Notes: generated by a model from the letters alone, not told the origin. Positions 1 through 9,615 are shown, numbered from the stretch's first letter. The stretch is DNA of 64,000 nucleotides from Pseudomonas putida (GCF_028682175.1 NZ_JANHKS010000006.1:62001-126000); one strand, 5' to 3'. Program-made: numbers and translations.

Positions 1-721
1 ACTGGGCGGCAAATCGGCCTTCATCGTGTTCGACGATGCCGACGTCGAGGCGGCGGTGGAGTGGATTCTGTTCGGGATTTTCTGGAACCAGGGCCAGGTG
101 TGCAGCGCCACGTCGCGGCTGTTGGTGCAGGAGAGCATCGCGCCCCGGCTGATCGAACGGCTGGTCGAGGAGACGCGCAAGATCACCATCGGCCAGGGGC
201 TGGAGCCTGGCGTGCTGCTCGGGCCGCTGGTCAGTCGCGGGCAATACGAAAAGGTCCTGGGTTTCGTCGATCAGGGCAAGGCCAGCGGCGCGAAGCTGCT
301 GACCGGGGGCAAGCGGCCTGCGCACCTTGAGCGCGGGTATTTCATGGAGCCTGCGATTTTCGACGAACCCGGGCACAACAGCATCATCTGGCGCGAGGAG
401 ATCTTCGGCCCGGTGCTGTGCATCAAGCGTTTCAAGGACGAAGAACAGGCCGTGCAGATGGCCAACGCCAGCCGTTTCGGCCTGGCCGCCGCCGTAATGA
501 GCGACGACCCGCAACGGGCGACACGGGTGGCCAATCGGCTGAGGGCGGGTATCATCTGGGTCAACTGCTCACAGCCCACCTTCGTCGAAGCGCCCTGGGG
601 CGGCATGAAACACAGCGGGATCGGCCGGGAACTGGGGCAGTGGGGGCTGGATAACTATCTGGAGGTCAAGCAGGTGACGGAGTACGTCAGCGAGCAGCCT
701 TGGGGGTGGTATATCAAGTAA
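1..721 (+). CDS. Aldehyde dehydrogenase, C-terminal part (5' end outside window)
   Basis: The reading frame enters from the left edge (first full codon at base 2) and gives 239 residues of an NAD(P)-dependent aldehyde dehydrogenase. Visible are LGGKS at the very start, the catalytic cysteine in GQVCSATSRL (visible residue 34), the EIFGPVL motif and the late PWGGMKHSGIGRELG motif. The family oxidises aldehydes to acids in the cytoplasm and is normally about 480-500 residues, so roughly half is missing. The ending resembles betaine-aldehyde and related dehydrogenases, but the substrate cannot be fixed from this half. A REP doublet follows the stop codon. Confidence 0.93.
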   Translation, partial: LGGKSAFIVFDDADVEAAVEWILFGIFWNQGQVCSATSRLLVQESIAPRLIERLVEETRKITIGQGLEPGVLLGPLVSRGQYEKVLGFVDQGKASGAKLLTGGKRPAHLERGYFMEPAIFDEPGHNSIIWREEIFGPVLCIKRFKDEEQAVQMANASRFGLAAAVMSDDPQRATRVANRLRAGIIWVNCSQPTFVEAPWGGMKHSGIGRELGQWGLDNYLEVKQVTEYVSEQPWGWYIK

Positions 722-735
722 ATGCCGCACCACAT

Positions 736-829
736 CCCGTAGCAGCACGGCTTGCCGGCGGGAGCGGTGTGTCAGTCAACTCATCTGTGACAGACAAACC
801 GCTCCCGCCGGCAAGCCGTGCTGCTACGG
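736..829. repeat. REP doublet, family A (GTAGCAGCACGGCTTGCCGG type)
   Basis: Two inverted copies of a core that reads GTAGCAGCACGGCTTGCCGG on the left and its complement on the right, separated by about 40 bases. It sits between the convergent aldehyde dehydrogenase and bioD and may act as a bidirectional terminator. Family A is the commonest REP type in this window. Confidence 0.92.
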
Positions 830-867
830 TCGGTATCAACGATCATCACGGTCGGCGTGATGTGCTT

Positions 868-1548
868 TTAGTCGAGCAACTCCAGATGCAAATGCTCGGC
901 GATCATTTCCGGCGTGGCTTTCTTCATGTGCGGCACACGGCCCAGGCAAGGCGCGGGCAAGCGTTCGGCCAGGGTGGCGAGGTTTTCTTCCAGACGCGAA
1001 GTCTTAGGGTCGATGATGTTGGCCACCCAGCCTGCCAGTTGCAGCCCGTCGTTGGCGATGGCTTCAGCCGACAGCAGCGCATGGCTGATGCAGCCCAGAC
1101 GCACGCCCACCACCAGAATCACCGGCAAGCCCAGGGCAATCGCCAGGTCCGACAGGTTGGCCTGATCCGCCAGAGGCACGCGCCAGCCGCCCGCACCTTC
1201 AATGAGGGTGAAGTCGGCCTGCTTGTCGAGGATGTGGCGCATCGGCCCCAGCAGCGACTGCACCGTCAGCGCAACGCCCGCCTCTCGCGCCGCCAGGTGC
1301 GGGGCAATGGGCGGCTCGAAGGCCACCGGGTTGACCTCGTTGTAGGTCAATTCAATCGAACACTCGGCGCGCAACGCCACCGCATCGGGGTTGCGCAGGC
1401 CCTTGGGCTTGACGTCACAGCCCGACGCCACGGGTTTTCCCGCCGCCGTGCTCAGCCCCGCCGAGCGCGCCGCGTACAACAGCCCCGTGGCAATGGTGGT
1501 CTTGCCCACATCGGTATCGGTTCCCGCGATGAAATACGCAGCACTCAT
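868..1548 (-). CDS. bioD: Dethiobiotin synthetase BioD
   Basis: ATP-dependent closure of the ureido ring: 7,8-diaminopelargonate plus CO2 gives dethiobiotin, the penultimate step of biotin synthesis. The 226-residue product matches the family length. The P-loop GTDTDVGKTT lies at residues 9-18, the conserved lysine in AGKPVASG is K38, and an EGAGGW motif binds substrate. I start at MSAAYF (1548), which aligns with the usual N terminus; an in-frame ATG four codons upstream (1560) is possible. It is the last gene of bioB-F-H-C-D, 88 bases after bioC. Confidence 0.96.
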   Translation of the reverse strand: MSAAYFIAGTDTDVGKTTIATGLLYAARSAGLSTAAGKPVASGCDVKPKGLRNPDAVALRAECSIELTYNEVNPVAFEPPIAPHLAAREAGVALTVQSLLGPMRHILDKQADFTLIEGAGGWRVPLADQANLSDLAIALGLPVILVVGVRLGCISHALLSAEAIANDGLQLAGWVANIIDPKTSRLEENLATLAERLPAPCLGRVPHMKKATPEMIAEHLHLELLD

Positions 1549-1636
1549 CTTGGCGACCATCCATTCAGATATTTCAAAGCTGTTGCCTACTCACTATAGC
1601 GCCCACACGAACAGCGCTCGCAAAACGGGTCATTTT

Positions 1637-2488
1637 TTAAACAGCGGCCGGCTTTTCCAGCACGGCGTAAACCACTTGATAGGTCGCGGGCAGGCCTTTC
1701 TCCTGCCGAAACGCCTCATAAGCTTCAATCAACGCCTGAATCCGCGCCCGGCCAGTCAAACCGCCTGGTCGCCCGGGATTGATATTGTGCGCACCCAGTG
1801 CCTTGAGTTCATGAGTCAGGCTGCGCACATCCGGGTAATGCAGAACGTGGGGCAGCACTTGCAGGCTACGCACCCGCAGCCCGCTGTCGGCGCAGAGGCG
1901 CTGGTAGTCGTCGAACTCGCGGAAACGGTTGACGTGAACCAGACCATCCACCGCCTGCCAGCTGTCGCGTAGCTCGTACAGGGTGCCGACGCACAGGCTC
2001 GCAAAACCGAATACGCCACCAGGTTTGAGGACGCGCCGGGCCTCGCTCAACACTCCGGAGAAGTCCGAGCACCACTGCACCGCGAGGCTTGAGAACATCA
2101 GTTCCACGCTGCCATCGGCCAATGGCAGATGCTCCGCGTCACCGGCCACGTAATGCTGCGCGCCTCCCAGCGGGCGGGCGTGGTTGAGCATGCCTTCGGC
2201 GATGTCCAGCGCGATGCCTTCGCTGCTCGGGAAGTTCTGCGCCAGCACCCGGCTGAACCAACCGGTGCCGCTGCCCAGATCGAGCCAGCGTTCAGGGACG
2301 ACATCAGCCGGCAGGCGCGACAGCAACTCGCTGCCCACCGCTCGCTGCAATTCAGCGACGCTGTCGTAACTGGCCGCTGCCTTGGAAAAGGACGCCGCCA
2401 CCTGACGCTTGTCTGGCAGATGGCTCTGGGTTGTCGCCTGTTGCTGTTTCACGGCTTTGAGCACCGCACAGTGGGAAAGATCAGTCAT
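1637..2488 (-). CDS. bioC: Malonyl-ACP O-methyltransferase BioC
   Basis: SAM-dependent methyltransferase that methylates malonyl-ACP, disguising it so the fatty-acid machinery can build the pimeloyl chain. The SAM-binding [11 protein letters not shown] motif is at residues 69-79 of 283. The start at 2488 is chosen because its ATGACTGA overlaps the bioH stop by 8 bases, the same arrangement as bioH with bioF, which suggests translational coupling. BioC and BioH are partners: BioC adds the methyl ester that BioH later removes. Confidence 0.95.
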   Translation of the reverse strand: MTDLSHCAVLKAVKQQQATTQSHLPDKRQVAASFSKAAASYDSVAELQRAVGSELLSRLPADVVPERWLDLGSGTGWFSRVLAQNFPSSEGIALDIAEGMLNHARPLGGAQHYVAGDAEHLPLADGSVELMFSSLAVQWCSDFSGVLSEARRVLKPGGVFGFASLCVGTLYELRDSWQAVDGLVHVNRFREFDDYQRLCADSGLRVRSLQVLPHVLHYPDVRSLTHELKALGAHNINPGRPGGLTGRARIQALIEAYEAFRQEKGLPATYQVVYAVLEKPAAV

Positions 2489-3212
2489 CACCGGACTCAT
2501 GTAGAAACGCCTGGACCGCCGCGGCCACGCCGTGGGGGTTTTCCAGGATGAAGGCGTGGCTGGCCTGCTCGATCACGCCGACTTCGATATCGGGCAGCAG
2601 ATTGAGCAGATCGGCACTCGCTTCTGCCGGAACCAGTGCATCGAGGCCGCCGAACAGGTGCAGTTGCGGGCCGCGATAGGCCTGCAGCGCGGCACGGGTG
2701 TCCAGTTGCTCCAGCAGTTTGAGGCCCTCGATCAGCCCCTGGCTCGTGCCATGGGGCGCACCGGCCTTGAGTTGGCGCGACAGTGCACGCGGTTCTTCGG
2801 CGCCCTGAACGCACAGCAGGCTGAAGCGCTTGAGGGTGGCGTCAGGGTCGGATTTGCACCCGGCAATGAACGCGTCGAAATCGGTCTGCGGCATCGCGCT
2901 TAGCCAGTCTCCTCGTGCGACGAAGCACAGGTTACTGGCAAAGGTCACCAGCCCGCAGCTGCGCTCGCCGCGCCTTGCAGCCAGTTCGGCGGCCAGCATG
3001 CCACCCAGGGACCAGCCGCCCAGCCAGACGTTGTCCGGCAGGGTGGCATCCAGCTCGTCGAGCCAGTCGTCGAGGTTGTCGGTGTCCATGTCCGGCAGCG
3101 GCTCGATCTCGACCCGCAGATGCTCGTCCAGCCCACGCAGCGCCGCCGCCAGCGGCTCAAGGGGCGATACGCCCAGGCCCCAGCCCGGCAGCAGGATCAA
3201 TTGGTCACGCAT
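2481..3212 (-). CDS. bioH: Pimeloyl-ACP methyl ester carboxylesterase BioH
   Basis: Alpha/beta-hydrolase of 243 residues that removes the methyl ester from pimeloyl-ACP, ending chain elongation. The catalytic triad is visible: Ser68 in GWSLG, Asp191 in GGLDALVP and His219 in QASHAF. The start at 3212 gives [12 protein letters not shown], the standard N terminus. The frame stays open upstream inside bioF but that part is not conserved. Start and bioF stop overlap by 8 bases (ATGCGTGA). Confidence 0.95.
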   Translation of the reverse strand: MRDQLILLPGWGLGVSPLEPLAAALRGLDEHLRVEIEPLPDMDTDNLDDWLDELDATLPDNVWLGGWSLGGMLAAELAARRGERSCGLVTFASNLCFVARGDWLSAMPQTDFDAFIAGCKSDPDATLKRFSLLCVQGAEEPRALSRQLKAGAPHGTSQGLIEGLKLLEQLDTRAALQAYRGPQLHLFGGLDALVPAEASADLLNLLPDIEVGVIEQASHAFILENPHGVAAAVQAFLHESGDD

Positions 3213-4395
3213 CGTGTGCCTCCACCGATTCACTTTCCCCCAGCAGCGGATAGCACTGCTCCAGTGCTTCCAACAATAGCCGCACCTGGGCTTCGCTGTG
3301 GGCCGCGGACAAGGTGACGCGCAAACGCGCACTGCCTGCAGGCACGGTGGGCGGGCGGATCGCGGTGACCATCAAGCCGCGCTCGCGCAGCATCTGCGAC
3401 AGGCGCAGGGCACGGTCGCTGCTGCCGATGAGGATCGGCTGGATCGGCGTGAAGCTGTCCACCAACTCAAGGCCAATCGCTTGGGCGCCCTCACGGAATT
3501 GCTTGATCAGCGCCTGCAAATGCTCGCGCCGCCAGTGTTCGGTGCGCAGCAGTTCGAGGCTTTTCAGCGTCGCGCAGGCCAGCGCAGGCGGCTGGCTGGT
3601 GGTGTAGATGTAAGGGCGGGCGAACTGAATCAGCGTCTCGATCAACTCCTCGCTGCCCGCCACGAATGCGCCTGCGGTCCCGAAGGATTTGCCAAGCGTG
3701 CCGATCAGTACCGGCACTTCTTCCATGCTCAAACCGAAGTGCTCGACGATCCCTGCGCCGTTCGCGCCCAAAGGGCCGAAGCCATGGGCGTCGTCGACCA
3801 TCAGCCAGGCGTTTTTCGCCTTGGCGACCTTGGCCAGCGCAGGTAGGTCGGCGATGTCACCGTCCATGCTGAACACGCCGTCGGTCACCACCAGCGTATC
3901 GCCCATGGCCTTTTCAAGCCGCGTGTTCAGGCTGTCGGGATCGTTGTGCAGATAACGGGAAAAACGCGCGCCGCTGAGCAGGCCCGCATCCAGCAGCGAG
4001 GCGTGGTTGAGGCGATCTTCCAGCACGGTATCGCCCTGCCCCACCAATGCCGTGACCGCGCCGAGGTTGGCCATGTAGCCATTGGAAAACAGCAAGGCGC
4101 GGGGGCGACCGGTGAGATCGGCCAGGGCTTCTTCGAGTGCATGGTGCGGGGTGCTGTGGCCGATCACCAGATGCGAAGCCCCGCCACCCACGCCCCAGCG
4201 TTCGGCGCCGGCCTGCCAGGCCTTGATGACGTCGGGATGGTTGGCCAGGCCCATGTAGTCGTTGTTGCAGAAAGCCAGCAACGGCTTGCCATCGACCACC
4301 ACTTCAGGGCCCTGCGGGCTCTCGAGCAGCGGGCGTTGACGGTAGAGATGTTCGGCACGACGGGCAGCGAGACGTGCGCTCAGATCGAAAGACAT
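3205..4395 (-). CDS. bioF: 8-amino-7-oxononanoate synthase BioF
   Basis: PLP-dependent condensation of pimeloyl-ACP (or CoA) with alanine to form 8-amino-7-oxononanoate (KAPA). The 396-residue product has the PLP lysine in GTLGKSFG (K236), the DDAHG motif at 201-205 that holds the cofactor, and HASLLDA near 131. It is second in the operon, about 170 bases after bioB, with a REP doublet in that gap. No bioA lies here; in Pseudomonas the aminotransferase is usually unlinked. Confidence 0.96.
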   Translation of the reverse strand: MSFDLSARLAARRAEHLYRQRPLLESPQGPEVVVDGKPLLAFCNNDYMGLANHPDVIKAWQAGAERWGVGGGASHLVIGHSTPHHALEEALADLTGRPRALLFSNGYMANLGAVTALVGQGDTVLEDRLNHASLLDAGLLSGARFSRYLHNDPDSLNTRLEKAMGDTLVVTDGVFSMDGDIADLPALAKVAKAKNAWLMVDDAHGFGPLGANGAGIVEHFGLSMEEVPVLIGTLGKSFGTAGAFVAGSEELIETLIQFARPYIYTTSQPPALACATLKSLELLRTEHWRREHLQALIKQFREGAQAIGLELVDSFTPIQPILIGSSDRALRLSQMLRERGLMVTAIRPPTVPAGSARLRVTLSAAHSEAQVRLLLEALEQCYPLLGESESVEAHDA

Positions 4396-4427
4396 GCAGG
4401 CCTCGTATCAGATGCGTTAGCACTTCC

Positions 4428-4517
4428 CTGTAGGAGTGAGCTTGCTCGCGATTGCATTCTGTCGGTCACTCAAATGTGACTGATGGATCGTCATCGCGAG
4501 CAAGCTCACTCCTACAG
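4428..4517. repeat. REP doublet, family B (CTGTAGGAGTGAGCTTGCTCGCGA type)
   Basis: Inverted pair of CTGTAGGAGTGAGCTTGCTC cores in the bioB-bioF gap. It lies inside an operon, so it may act as an mRNA-stabilising or attenuating hairpin rather than a full terminator. Confidence 0.92.
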
Positions 4518-4566
4518 TTACCGTGCATGCCGCATGTTGTGTATCAGGCGGGGAATGACAGCGGAA

Positions 4567-5622
4567 TCAAACCGCCGCGTCGTAAAACATCTCGCTGCTC
4601 TGCTGTTCGATCAGCGCCTGCTCGATGGCCGCCTGGTGCACTTCATCGGAATGCTCTTCGCGCGCTTCGGGCTGAATGCCCAGACGCGAGAACAGCAACA
4701 TGTCCTTGTCGGCCTGCGGGTTGGCGGTGGTCAGCAGCTTGTCGCCGTAGAAAATCGAGTTCGCGCCGGCGAAGAACGCCAGGGCCTGCATCTGGTCATT
4801 CATGGCCTCGCGACCTGCCGACAGACGCACGTGGGATTGCGGCATCAGGATGCGCGCCACGGCCAGCATGCGGATGAAATCGAACGGATCGACGTCTTCG
4901 GCATTGGCCAGCGGAGTACCGGCAACCTTGACCAGCATGTTGATCGGCACCGACTCAGGATGCTCAGGCAGGTTGGCCAGCTGGATCAGCAGGTTGGCGC
5001 GGTCGTCCAGCGACTCGCCCATGCCCAGGATGCCGCCGGAGCAGATCTTCATGCCCGCATCGCGCACGTAGGCCAGGGTCTGCAGACGCTCGCTGTAGGT
5101 GCGGGTGGTGATGATGCTGGTGTAGAAATCCGGCGAGGTGTCAAGGTTGTGGTTGTAGTAGTCCAGGCCGGCCTGGGCCAGGGCCATGGTCTGATCCTGG
5201 TCGAGCTTGCCCAGGGTCATGCAGGTTTCCAGGCCCATGGCTTTCACGCCCTTGACCATCTCCAGCACGTACGGCATGTCTTTGGCCGACGGATGCTTCC
5301 AGGCGGCGCCCATGCAGAAACGCGTCGAACCGATGGCCTTGGCCCGGGCGGCTTCTTCCAGCACCTGCTGGACCTGCATCAGTTTTTCTTTCTCAAGGCC
5401 GGTGTTGTAGTGACCGGACTGAGGGCAGTACTTGCAGTCTTCGGGGCAGGCGCCGGTCTTGATCGACAGCAGGGTCGAGACCTGAACGCGGTTGGCGTCG
5501 AAGTGAGCGCGATGCACGGTTTGCGCCTGAAACAGCAGGTCATTGAAGGGCTGTGTAAACAGCGCCCTGACTTCGGCTAAGGTCCAGTCGTGACGCAAAG
5601 TGGCATTGATGCTGGCGCTCAT
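4567..5622 (-). CDS. bioB: Biotin synthase BioB
   Basis: Radical-SAM enzyme that inserts sulfur into dethiobiotin. The CxxxCxxC cluster ligands are Cys59, Cys63 and Cys66 ([10 protein letters not shown]). Length is 351 residues. The start at 5622 is supported by an AAGGAG ribosome-binding site 7 bases upstream; the frame extends to 5703 but that extension is not family-like. It is first gene of the biotin operon, read from a promoter whose TTGACA box lies inside the BirA-like operator at 5737-5769. Confidence 0.97.
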   Translation of the reverse strand: MSASINATLRHDWTLAEVRALFTQPFNDLLFQAQTVHRAHFDANRVQVSTLLSIKTGACPEDCKYCPQSGHYNTGLEKEKLMQVQQVLEEAARAKAIGSTRFCMGAAWKHPSAKDMPYVLEMVKGVKAMGLETCMTLGKLDQDQTMALAQAGLDYYNHNLDTSPDFYTSIITTRTYSERLQTLAYVRDAGMKICSGGILGMGESLDDRANLLIQLANLPEHPESVPINMLVKVAGTPLANAEDVDPFDFIRMLAVARILMPQSHVRLSAGREAMNDQMQALAFFAGANSIFYGDKLLTTANPQADKDMLLFSRLGIQPEAREEHSDEVHQAAIEQALIEQQSSEMFYDAAV

Positions 5623-5714
5623 GGGCGGCTCCTTGATGTATTTGGCGACTACCCGGGCGGTTTGGCTCACTCGGCAAAACCATAAAGTCCACAGGCGCAA
5701 CACGGATGTTCGGC

Positions 5715-5743
5715 ATATTTAAGGAAGCGGCATGCGCTGTCAA
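5715..5743 (-). promoter_or_regulatory. Candidate sigma-70 promoter for bioB
   Basis: On the minus strand a perfect TTGACA (5743-5738) is followed after 17 bases by AAATAT (5720-5715), or after 16 by TAAATA. It lies about 95 bases upstream of the bioB start. The -35 box is part of the left half of the BirA-like operator, which would explain repression. Confidence 0.6.
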
Positions 5744-6466
5744 CCTCGCAACGGGCATCAGGTTTACATCTGGTTAAAAAACGTACAGACGTGTCTACTG
5801 TGCGACGAACAGACCGATTCCATCAGCCCGATCTGCACCCCATGCGAGAGCGAGCTTCCCTGGCTCATCGACCCTTGCGAGTGCTGCGCACTGCCCATGC
5901 CGATATCGGGACTGACCTGCGCGCAATGCACCCGCCAGCCGCCGGCCTTCAATGAAGTCATCGTGCCGTGGCAGTACGACTTCCCCATCGACGCGCTGGT
6001 CACACGCTTCAAGCACCAGGGCAAGTGGCCGCTGGGGCGATTGCTCACCGAGTTGCTCGCGCAAAACCTGCTGCACCGCTTTGAAGAAGGCCTGCAACCG
6101 CCGGACGTGCTGATCCCGGTGCCGCTTTCCAGCAAGAGAATGCGCGAGCGCGGTTACAACCAGGCGGCAATGATTGCTTACTGGCTAGGCCAGGCGCTGA
6201 AACTTCCAGTGAATGAAAGGCTGATAAAGCGCGTCAAGGAAACCCCGGCCCAGCAAGGCCTGGACGCCAAGGCCCGCAAACGCAACCTGCAGGGCGCGTT
6301 CGCCCTGACCGGGCCCTCGACCGTGACAGACCTGCACATCGCCCTGATCGACGACGTTCTCACCACCGGCTCTACCGCCGATGCATTGGCCAGGTTGTTG
6401 ATTCAGGCGGGTGCAAGGCGAGTGGACGTGTATTGCCTGGCGCGTACGCCCAAGCCTGGTGACTGA
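5732..6466 (+). CDS. comF: ComF/GntX family phosphoribosyltransferase-like protein
   Basis: Protein of 244 residues with an N-terminal double zinc-ribbon (CLLC at 21-24, CTPC at 35-38, further Cys pairs at 49-66) and a C-terminal type I phosphoribosyltransferase fold, shown by ALIDDVLTTGST in the last fifth. Relatives are needed for DNA uptake in competent bacteria and for use of DNA as a nutrient; the exact reaction is unknown. The ATG at 5732 has AAGGAAG just upstream. It is divergent from bioB, and its first codons overlap the BirA-like operator, so biotin control of comF is possible but unproven. Confidence 0.9.
   Translation: MRCQPRNGHQVYIWLKNVQTCLLCDEQTDSISPICTPCESELPWLIDPCECCALPMPISGLTCAQCTRQPPAFNEVIVPWQYDFPIDALVTRFKHQGKWPLGRLLTELLAQNLLHRFEEGLQPPDVLIPVPLSSKRMRERGYNQAAMIAYWLGQALKLPVNERLIKRVKETPAQQGLDAKARKRNLQGAFALTGPSTVTDLHIALIDDVLTTGSTADALARLLIQAGARRVDVYCLARTPKPGD
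5737..5769. promoter_or_regulatory. BirA-type biotin operator
   Basis: CTGTCAACC (5737-5745) and GGTTTACAT (5761-5769) are separated by exactly 15 bases. The known BirA consensus is TTGTAAACC-N15-GGTTTACAA, so the halves match 7/9 and 8/9. The site covers the -35 box of bioB and also lies inside codons 2-13 of comF, so one stretch serves as operator and coding sequence. Confidence 0.75.
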
Positions 6467-6471
6467 GGGCC

Positions 6472-6561
6472 CTGTAGGAGCGCGCTTGCCCGCGATTGCG
6501 CCACTTCAGCCGGCCTATCTGTGGCAGGCGGACTACGGTCGCGGGCAAGCGCGCTCCTACA
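6472..6561. repeat. REP doublet, family C (CTGTAGGAGCGCGCTTGCCCGCGA type)
   Basis: Inverted pair of CTGTAGGAGCGCGCTTGCCC cores directly after comF and before the modE-like gene, a typical 3'-end position. Confidence 0.92.
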
Positions 6562-6633
6562 ATACCTGCGGACCGTAGATTCATTTTTGCCTTAAACTCC
6601 TACGCCACACCTTCCAGAAAAAATCTGCCCGAC

Positions 6634-7398
6634 ATGTCCCTACCCCCTTCCCTCACCCAACACATGGTCCGCCGGCCGCATCGCATTGCGCTGTTGCAGC
6701 ACATCGCCGAGCAAGGTTCGATCACCCGGGCGGCGAAGAGCGCGGGGTTGAGTTACAAGGCGGCGTGGGATGCCATCGATGAGCTGAACAACCTGGCGCA
6801 GAAGCCGTTGGTCGAGCGCAGTGTGGGCGGCCGTGGCGGCGGTGGTGCGAAGCTTTCCCAGGAAGGCGAGCGGGTGTTGCAGCTTTATCAGCGTTTGCAG
6901 GCGCTTCAGGCCCAGTTGCTGGAAAGTCCTGAGGAATCCGGCGATCTGGCGCTGCTCAGCCGTTTGATGTTGCGTACCAGCGCCCGTAATCAGTTGCATG
7001 GCCAGGTGGTGGATATCACAGCCTTCGGGCGCAATGACATGATCGGCATGCAACTGTCCGGCGGGCTTGAGATTCAGGCGCAGATCACCCATGACAGCAC
7101 CCTGCGCCTTGGGCTTGAAGCAGGCACTGACGTGTTCGCGCTGATCAAGGCCGGCTGGCTGGAATTGCTTGCCTCTGGGCAGCCCGCAACAACTGGACAC
7201 AATTGTCTGGACGGCAAAATCGATGAAATTCTCGATGCGGACGATGGCCCGAGCGAGGTCAGAATCGTCCTGCCCAGTGGCCAGAAGCTCTGTGCGCTGG
7301 CCGAGGCCGATCACCTCGGGGCCTTGAAACTCAAGGTGGGCGGCGATGTTCAGGTGCAGTTCGCGCCGTCCAACGTGCTCATTGGCACGCCGCTGTAG
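6634..7398 (+). CDS. modE: ModE-like molybdate-responsive transcriptional regulator
   Basis: Protein of 254 residues with an N-terminal winged helix-turn-helix (about 15-75) of the LysR-like ModE class, including SYKAAWDAIDELN and the GGRGGGGAKL wing, and two C-terminal Mop/TOBE repeats (about 120-250) that bind molybdate. ModE normally represses modABC when molybdate is plentiful and tunes molybdoenzyme genes. The start at 6634 (MSLPPS) fits the family. No mod transport genes lie in the window, so its targets are elsewhere. Confidence 0.88.
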   Translation: MSLPPSLTQHMVRRPHRIALLQHIAEQGSITRAAKSAGLSYKAAWDAIDELNNLAQKPLVERSVGGRGGGGAKLSQEGERVLQLYQRLQALQAQLLESPEESGDLALLSRLMLRTSARNQLHGQVVDITAFGRNDMIGMQLSGGLEIQAQITHDSTLRLGLEAGTDVFALIKAGWLELLASGQPATTGHNCLDGKIDEILDADDGPSEVRIVLPSGQKLCALAEADHLGALKLKVGGDVQVQFAPSNVLIGTPL

Positions 7399-7430
7399 CA
7401 CCGGCAAACGGCCAGAAAGCAGGCCAATGG

Positions 7431-7475
7431 CCGTCATGAGGCAGACACAATAACGTCATCCGGGCTGAATATGGT
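7431..7475 (+). promoter_or_regulatory. Candidate PhoB box array and -10 for phoX
   Basis: Three heptamers occur at an exact 11-base period: CCGTCAT (7431), CAGACAC (7442) and ACGTCAT (7453). They match the Pho-box half CTGTCAT at 6, 4 and 5 of 7 positions, with 4-base spacers GAGG and AATA. A weak -10 (TATGGT, 7470-7475) follows at the distance expected for PhoB-activated promoters that lack a -35. Confidence 0.6.
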
Positions 7476-7503
7476 TTGCGGCAAAAACCGCAGGAAGCCC
7501 GTG

Positions 7504-9432
7504 ATGAAACTACTCGAAGAAAACCAGTCGACCGACCTCGAAACACTGGTGCAACAGAACAGCGTGGGCATGACCCGCCGAGGCTTCATCAGCGCGGGTG
7601 CCCTGTGCGGTGCCGCGATGTTCATGGGCGGCAACCTGCTCAGCCGCAGCGTAATGGCTGCCAGTGTGAGCGCCGGCAACAGCGCCTTGCTGGGTTTCGA
7701 CAGCATTCCTGCCGCCACCGCCGACAGCATCAGCCTGCCACCGGGCTACAAGTCTTCTGTTCTGATCAGTTGGGGCCAGCCGCTGCACGCGGGCGGTCCG
7801 GCGTTCGATCCGAGCGGCAAGGGCACGGCCAAGGCCCAGGAGCTGCAGTTCGGCGACAACAACGACGGCATGAGCCTGTTCACCTTCCCTGGCGATAACG
7901 CCGACACCGCCACCCGCGCGCTGATGGCGATCAACAACGAATACACCAACTACCGCTACCTGTTCGACCACGGCAAGGATCCGCAATCCGCCGACGACGT
8001 GCACAAGGCCTTGGCCAGCGAAGGCGTTTCGGTGATCGAAGTGAAGCGCGAAGGCGACCAGTGGAAGTTCGTGCAAGGCTCCAAATACAACCGCCGCATC
8101 CACGGCAACTCGCCGATTCACCTGAGCGGCCCCGCTGCTGGCCATGAGTGGCTCAAGACTGCCGCCGACAAAACCGGCAAGACCGTTCTGGGCACCTTCC
8201 AGAACTGCGCCAACGGCAAGACGCCCTGGGGCACTTATCTGACGTGCGAAGAAAACTTCACCGATTGTTTCGGCAGCAGTGATCCTGCACAGAAGTTCGA
8301 CGCAGCCGCCAAGCGCTATGGCGTGGTCGCCACCAGCAAGGAAGTGAACTGGCACCCGCACAACGAACGCTTTGACGTGGCGAAGAACCCCAACGAATTC
8401 AACCGCCACGGCTGGGTGGTGGAAATCGACCCGTTCGACCCCAAATCCACGCCGGTCAAGCGCACGGCACTGGGCCGCTTCAAACATGAGAACGCCGCGC
8501 TGACCGAAACCAAGGATGGCCGCGTCGTGGTTTACATGGGCGACGACGAACGTGGCGAGTTCATCTACAAGTTCATCAGCCGCGACAAGGTCAACCACAA
8601 GAACCCCAAGGCCAACCGCGACATCCTCGACCACGGCACCCTTTATGTGGCGCAGTTCGATAACGGCGACAGCAACCCCGATCACCCCAAGGGGCAAGGG
8701 AAGTGGATCGAGCTGACACACGGCAAGAACGGCATCGATGCCTCGAGCGGCTTTGCCAACCAGGCTGAAGTGCTGATTCATGCGCGCCTGGCCGCCAGCG
8801 TGGTCAAGGCCACACGCATGGATCGCCCGGAGTGGATCGTGGTCAGCCCCAAGGATGGCCAGGTCTACTGCACGCTGACCAACAACGCCAAGCGCGGTGA
8901 GGACGGTCAGCCGGTGGGCGGCCCCAACCCACGTGAAAAGAACCAGTACGGGCAGATTCTGCGCTGGCAGGAAAAGGGCTCGGATGCGGCGTCCATGGAC
9001 TTCGCCTGGGATCTGTTCGTCGTGGCCGGCAACCCCACGGCGCACGCCGGAAAACCCCAGGCAGGTTCCAGCAATATCACGCCACAGAACATGTTTAACA
9101 GCCCGGACGGCCTGGGTTTCGACAAGGCCGGGCGGTTGTGGATTCTCACCGATGGCGATTACTCCAACGCCGGCGACTTCGCGGGCATGGGCAACAACCA
9201 GATGCTCTGCGCAGACCCGGCCAGCGGTGAGATCCGCCGTTTCATGGTGGGCCCTGTGGGCTGTGAAGTGACCGGGATCAGCTTCGCGCCGGACCAGAAG
9301 GCACTGTTCGTCGGCATCCAGCACCCCGGCGAGAAAGGCGGCTCGACCTTTCCTGAGCACCTGCCCGACGGCAAGCCGAGGTCTTCGGTGATGGTGATTA
9401 CGCGGGAGGACGGCGGGATCATCGGCGCTTGA
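7504..9432 (+). CDS. phoX: PhoX-family (DUF839) Tat-exported alkaline phosphatase
   Basis: Large phosphatase of 642 residues. The N terminus carries a twin-arginine signal (MTRRGF, Arg25-Arg26, then a hydrophobic stretch ending near residue 53), so it is exported folded to the periplasm. The mature part has the family's acidic, glycine-rich motifs, for example LPPGYKSSVL near the start and TCEENFTDCFG in the middle. PhoX enzymes use Ca2+/Fe3+ to release phosphate from esters during phosphate starvation. The start at 7504 has AGGAAG upstream; an upstream ATG in the same frame lacks one. The Pho-box-like array in front fits this role. Confidence 0.92.
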   Translation: MKLLEENQSTDLETLVQQNSVGMTRRGFISAGALCGAAMFMGGNLLSRSVMAASVSAGNSALLGFDSIPAATADSISLPPGYKSSVLISWGQPLHAGGPAFDPSGKGTAKAQELQFGDNNDGMSLFTFPGDNADTATRALMAINNEYTNYRYLFDHGKDPQSADDVHKALASEGVSVIEVKREGDQWKFVQGSKYNRRIHGNSPIHLSGPAAGHEWLKTAADKTGKTVLGTFQNCANGKTPWGTYLTCEENFTDCFGSSDPAQKFDAAAKRYGVVATSKEVNWHPHNERFDVAKNPNEFNRHGWVVEIDPFDPKSTPVKRTALGRFKHENAALTETKDGRVVVYMGDDERGEFIYKFISRDKVNHKNPKANRDILDHGTLYVAQFDNGDSNPDHPKGQGKWIELTHGKNGIDASSGFANQAEVLIHARLAASVVKATRMDRPEWIVVSPKDGQVYCTLTNNAKRGEDGQPVGGPNPREKNQYGQILRWQEKGSDAASMDFAWDLFVVAGNPTAHAGKPQAGSSNITPQNMFNSPDGLGFDKAGRLWILTDGDYSNAGDFAGMGNNQMLCADPASGEIRRFMVGPVGCEVTGISFAPDQKALFVGIQHPGEKGGSTFPEHLPDGKPRSSVMVITREDGGIIGA

Positions 9433-9441
9433 TAGACCGCT

Positions 9442-9530
9442 ATCGCGAGCAAGCTCACTCCTACAGGAATTGGCGCCTGGCAAAAATCTGCGGGTCGGAT
9501 TGATCCTGTAGGAGTGAGCTTGCTCGCGAT
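9442..9530. repeat. REP doublet, family B, reversed polarity
   Basis: The two family B cores are in the opposite relative order from most copies here: ATCGCGAGCAAGCTCACTCC comes first and CCTGTAGGAGTGAGCTTGCT second, so the CTGTAGG ends face inward. It lies between phoX and srkA. Confidence 0.9.
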
Positions 9531-9615
9531 GGGCGTTACGCGGTGTGTCAGCGGTAGCACGCCTGAGTTACCATGACTGGCCCGACGCGGCAGCCTGCTG
9601 CGCGCAGGAGTAAGC

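Noticed and set aside
7510..9483. A 657-codon minus-strand frame opposite phoX
   Set aside because: PhoX on the plus strand has a Tat signal and family motifs, and the opposite frame has none.
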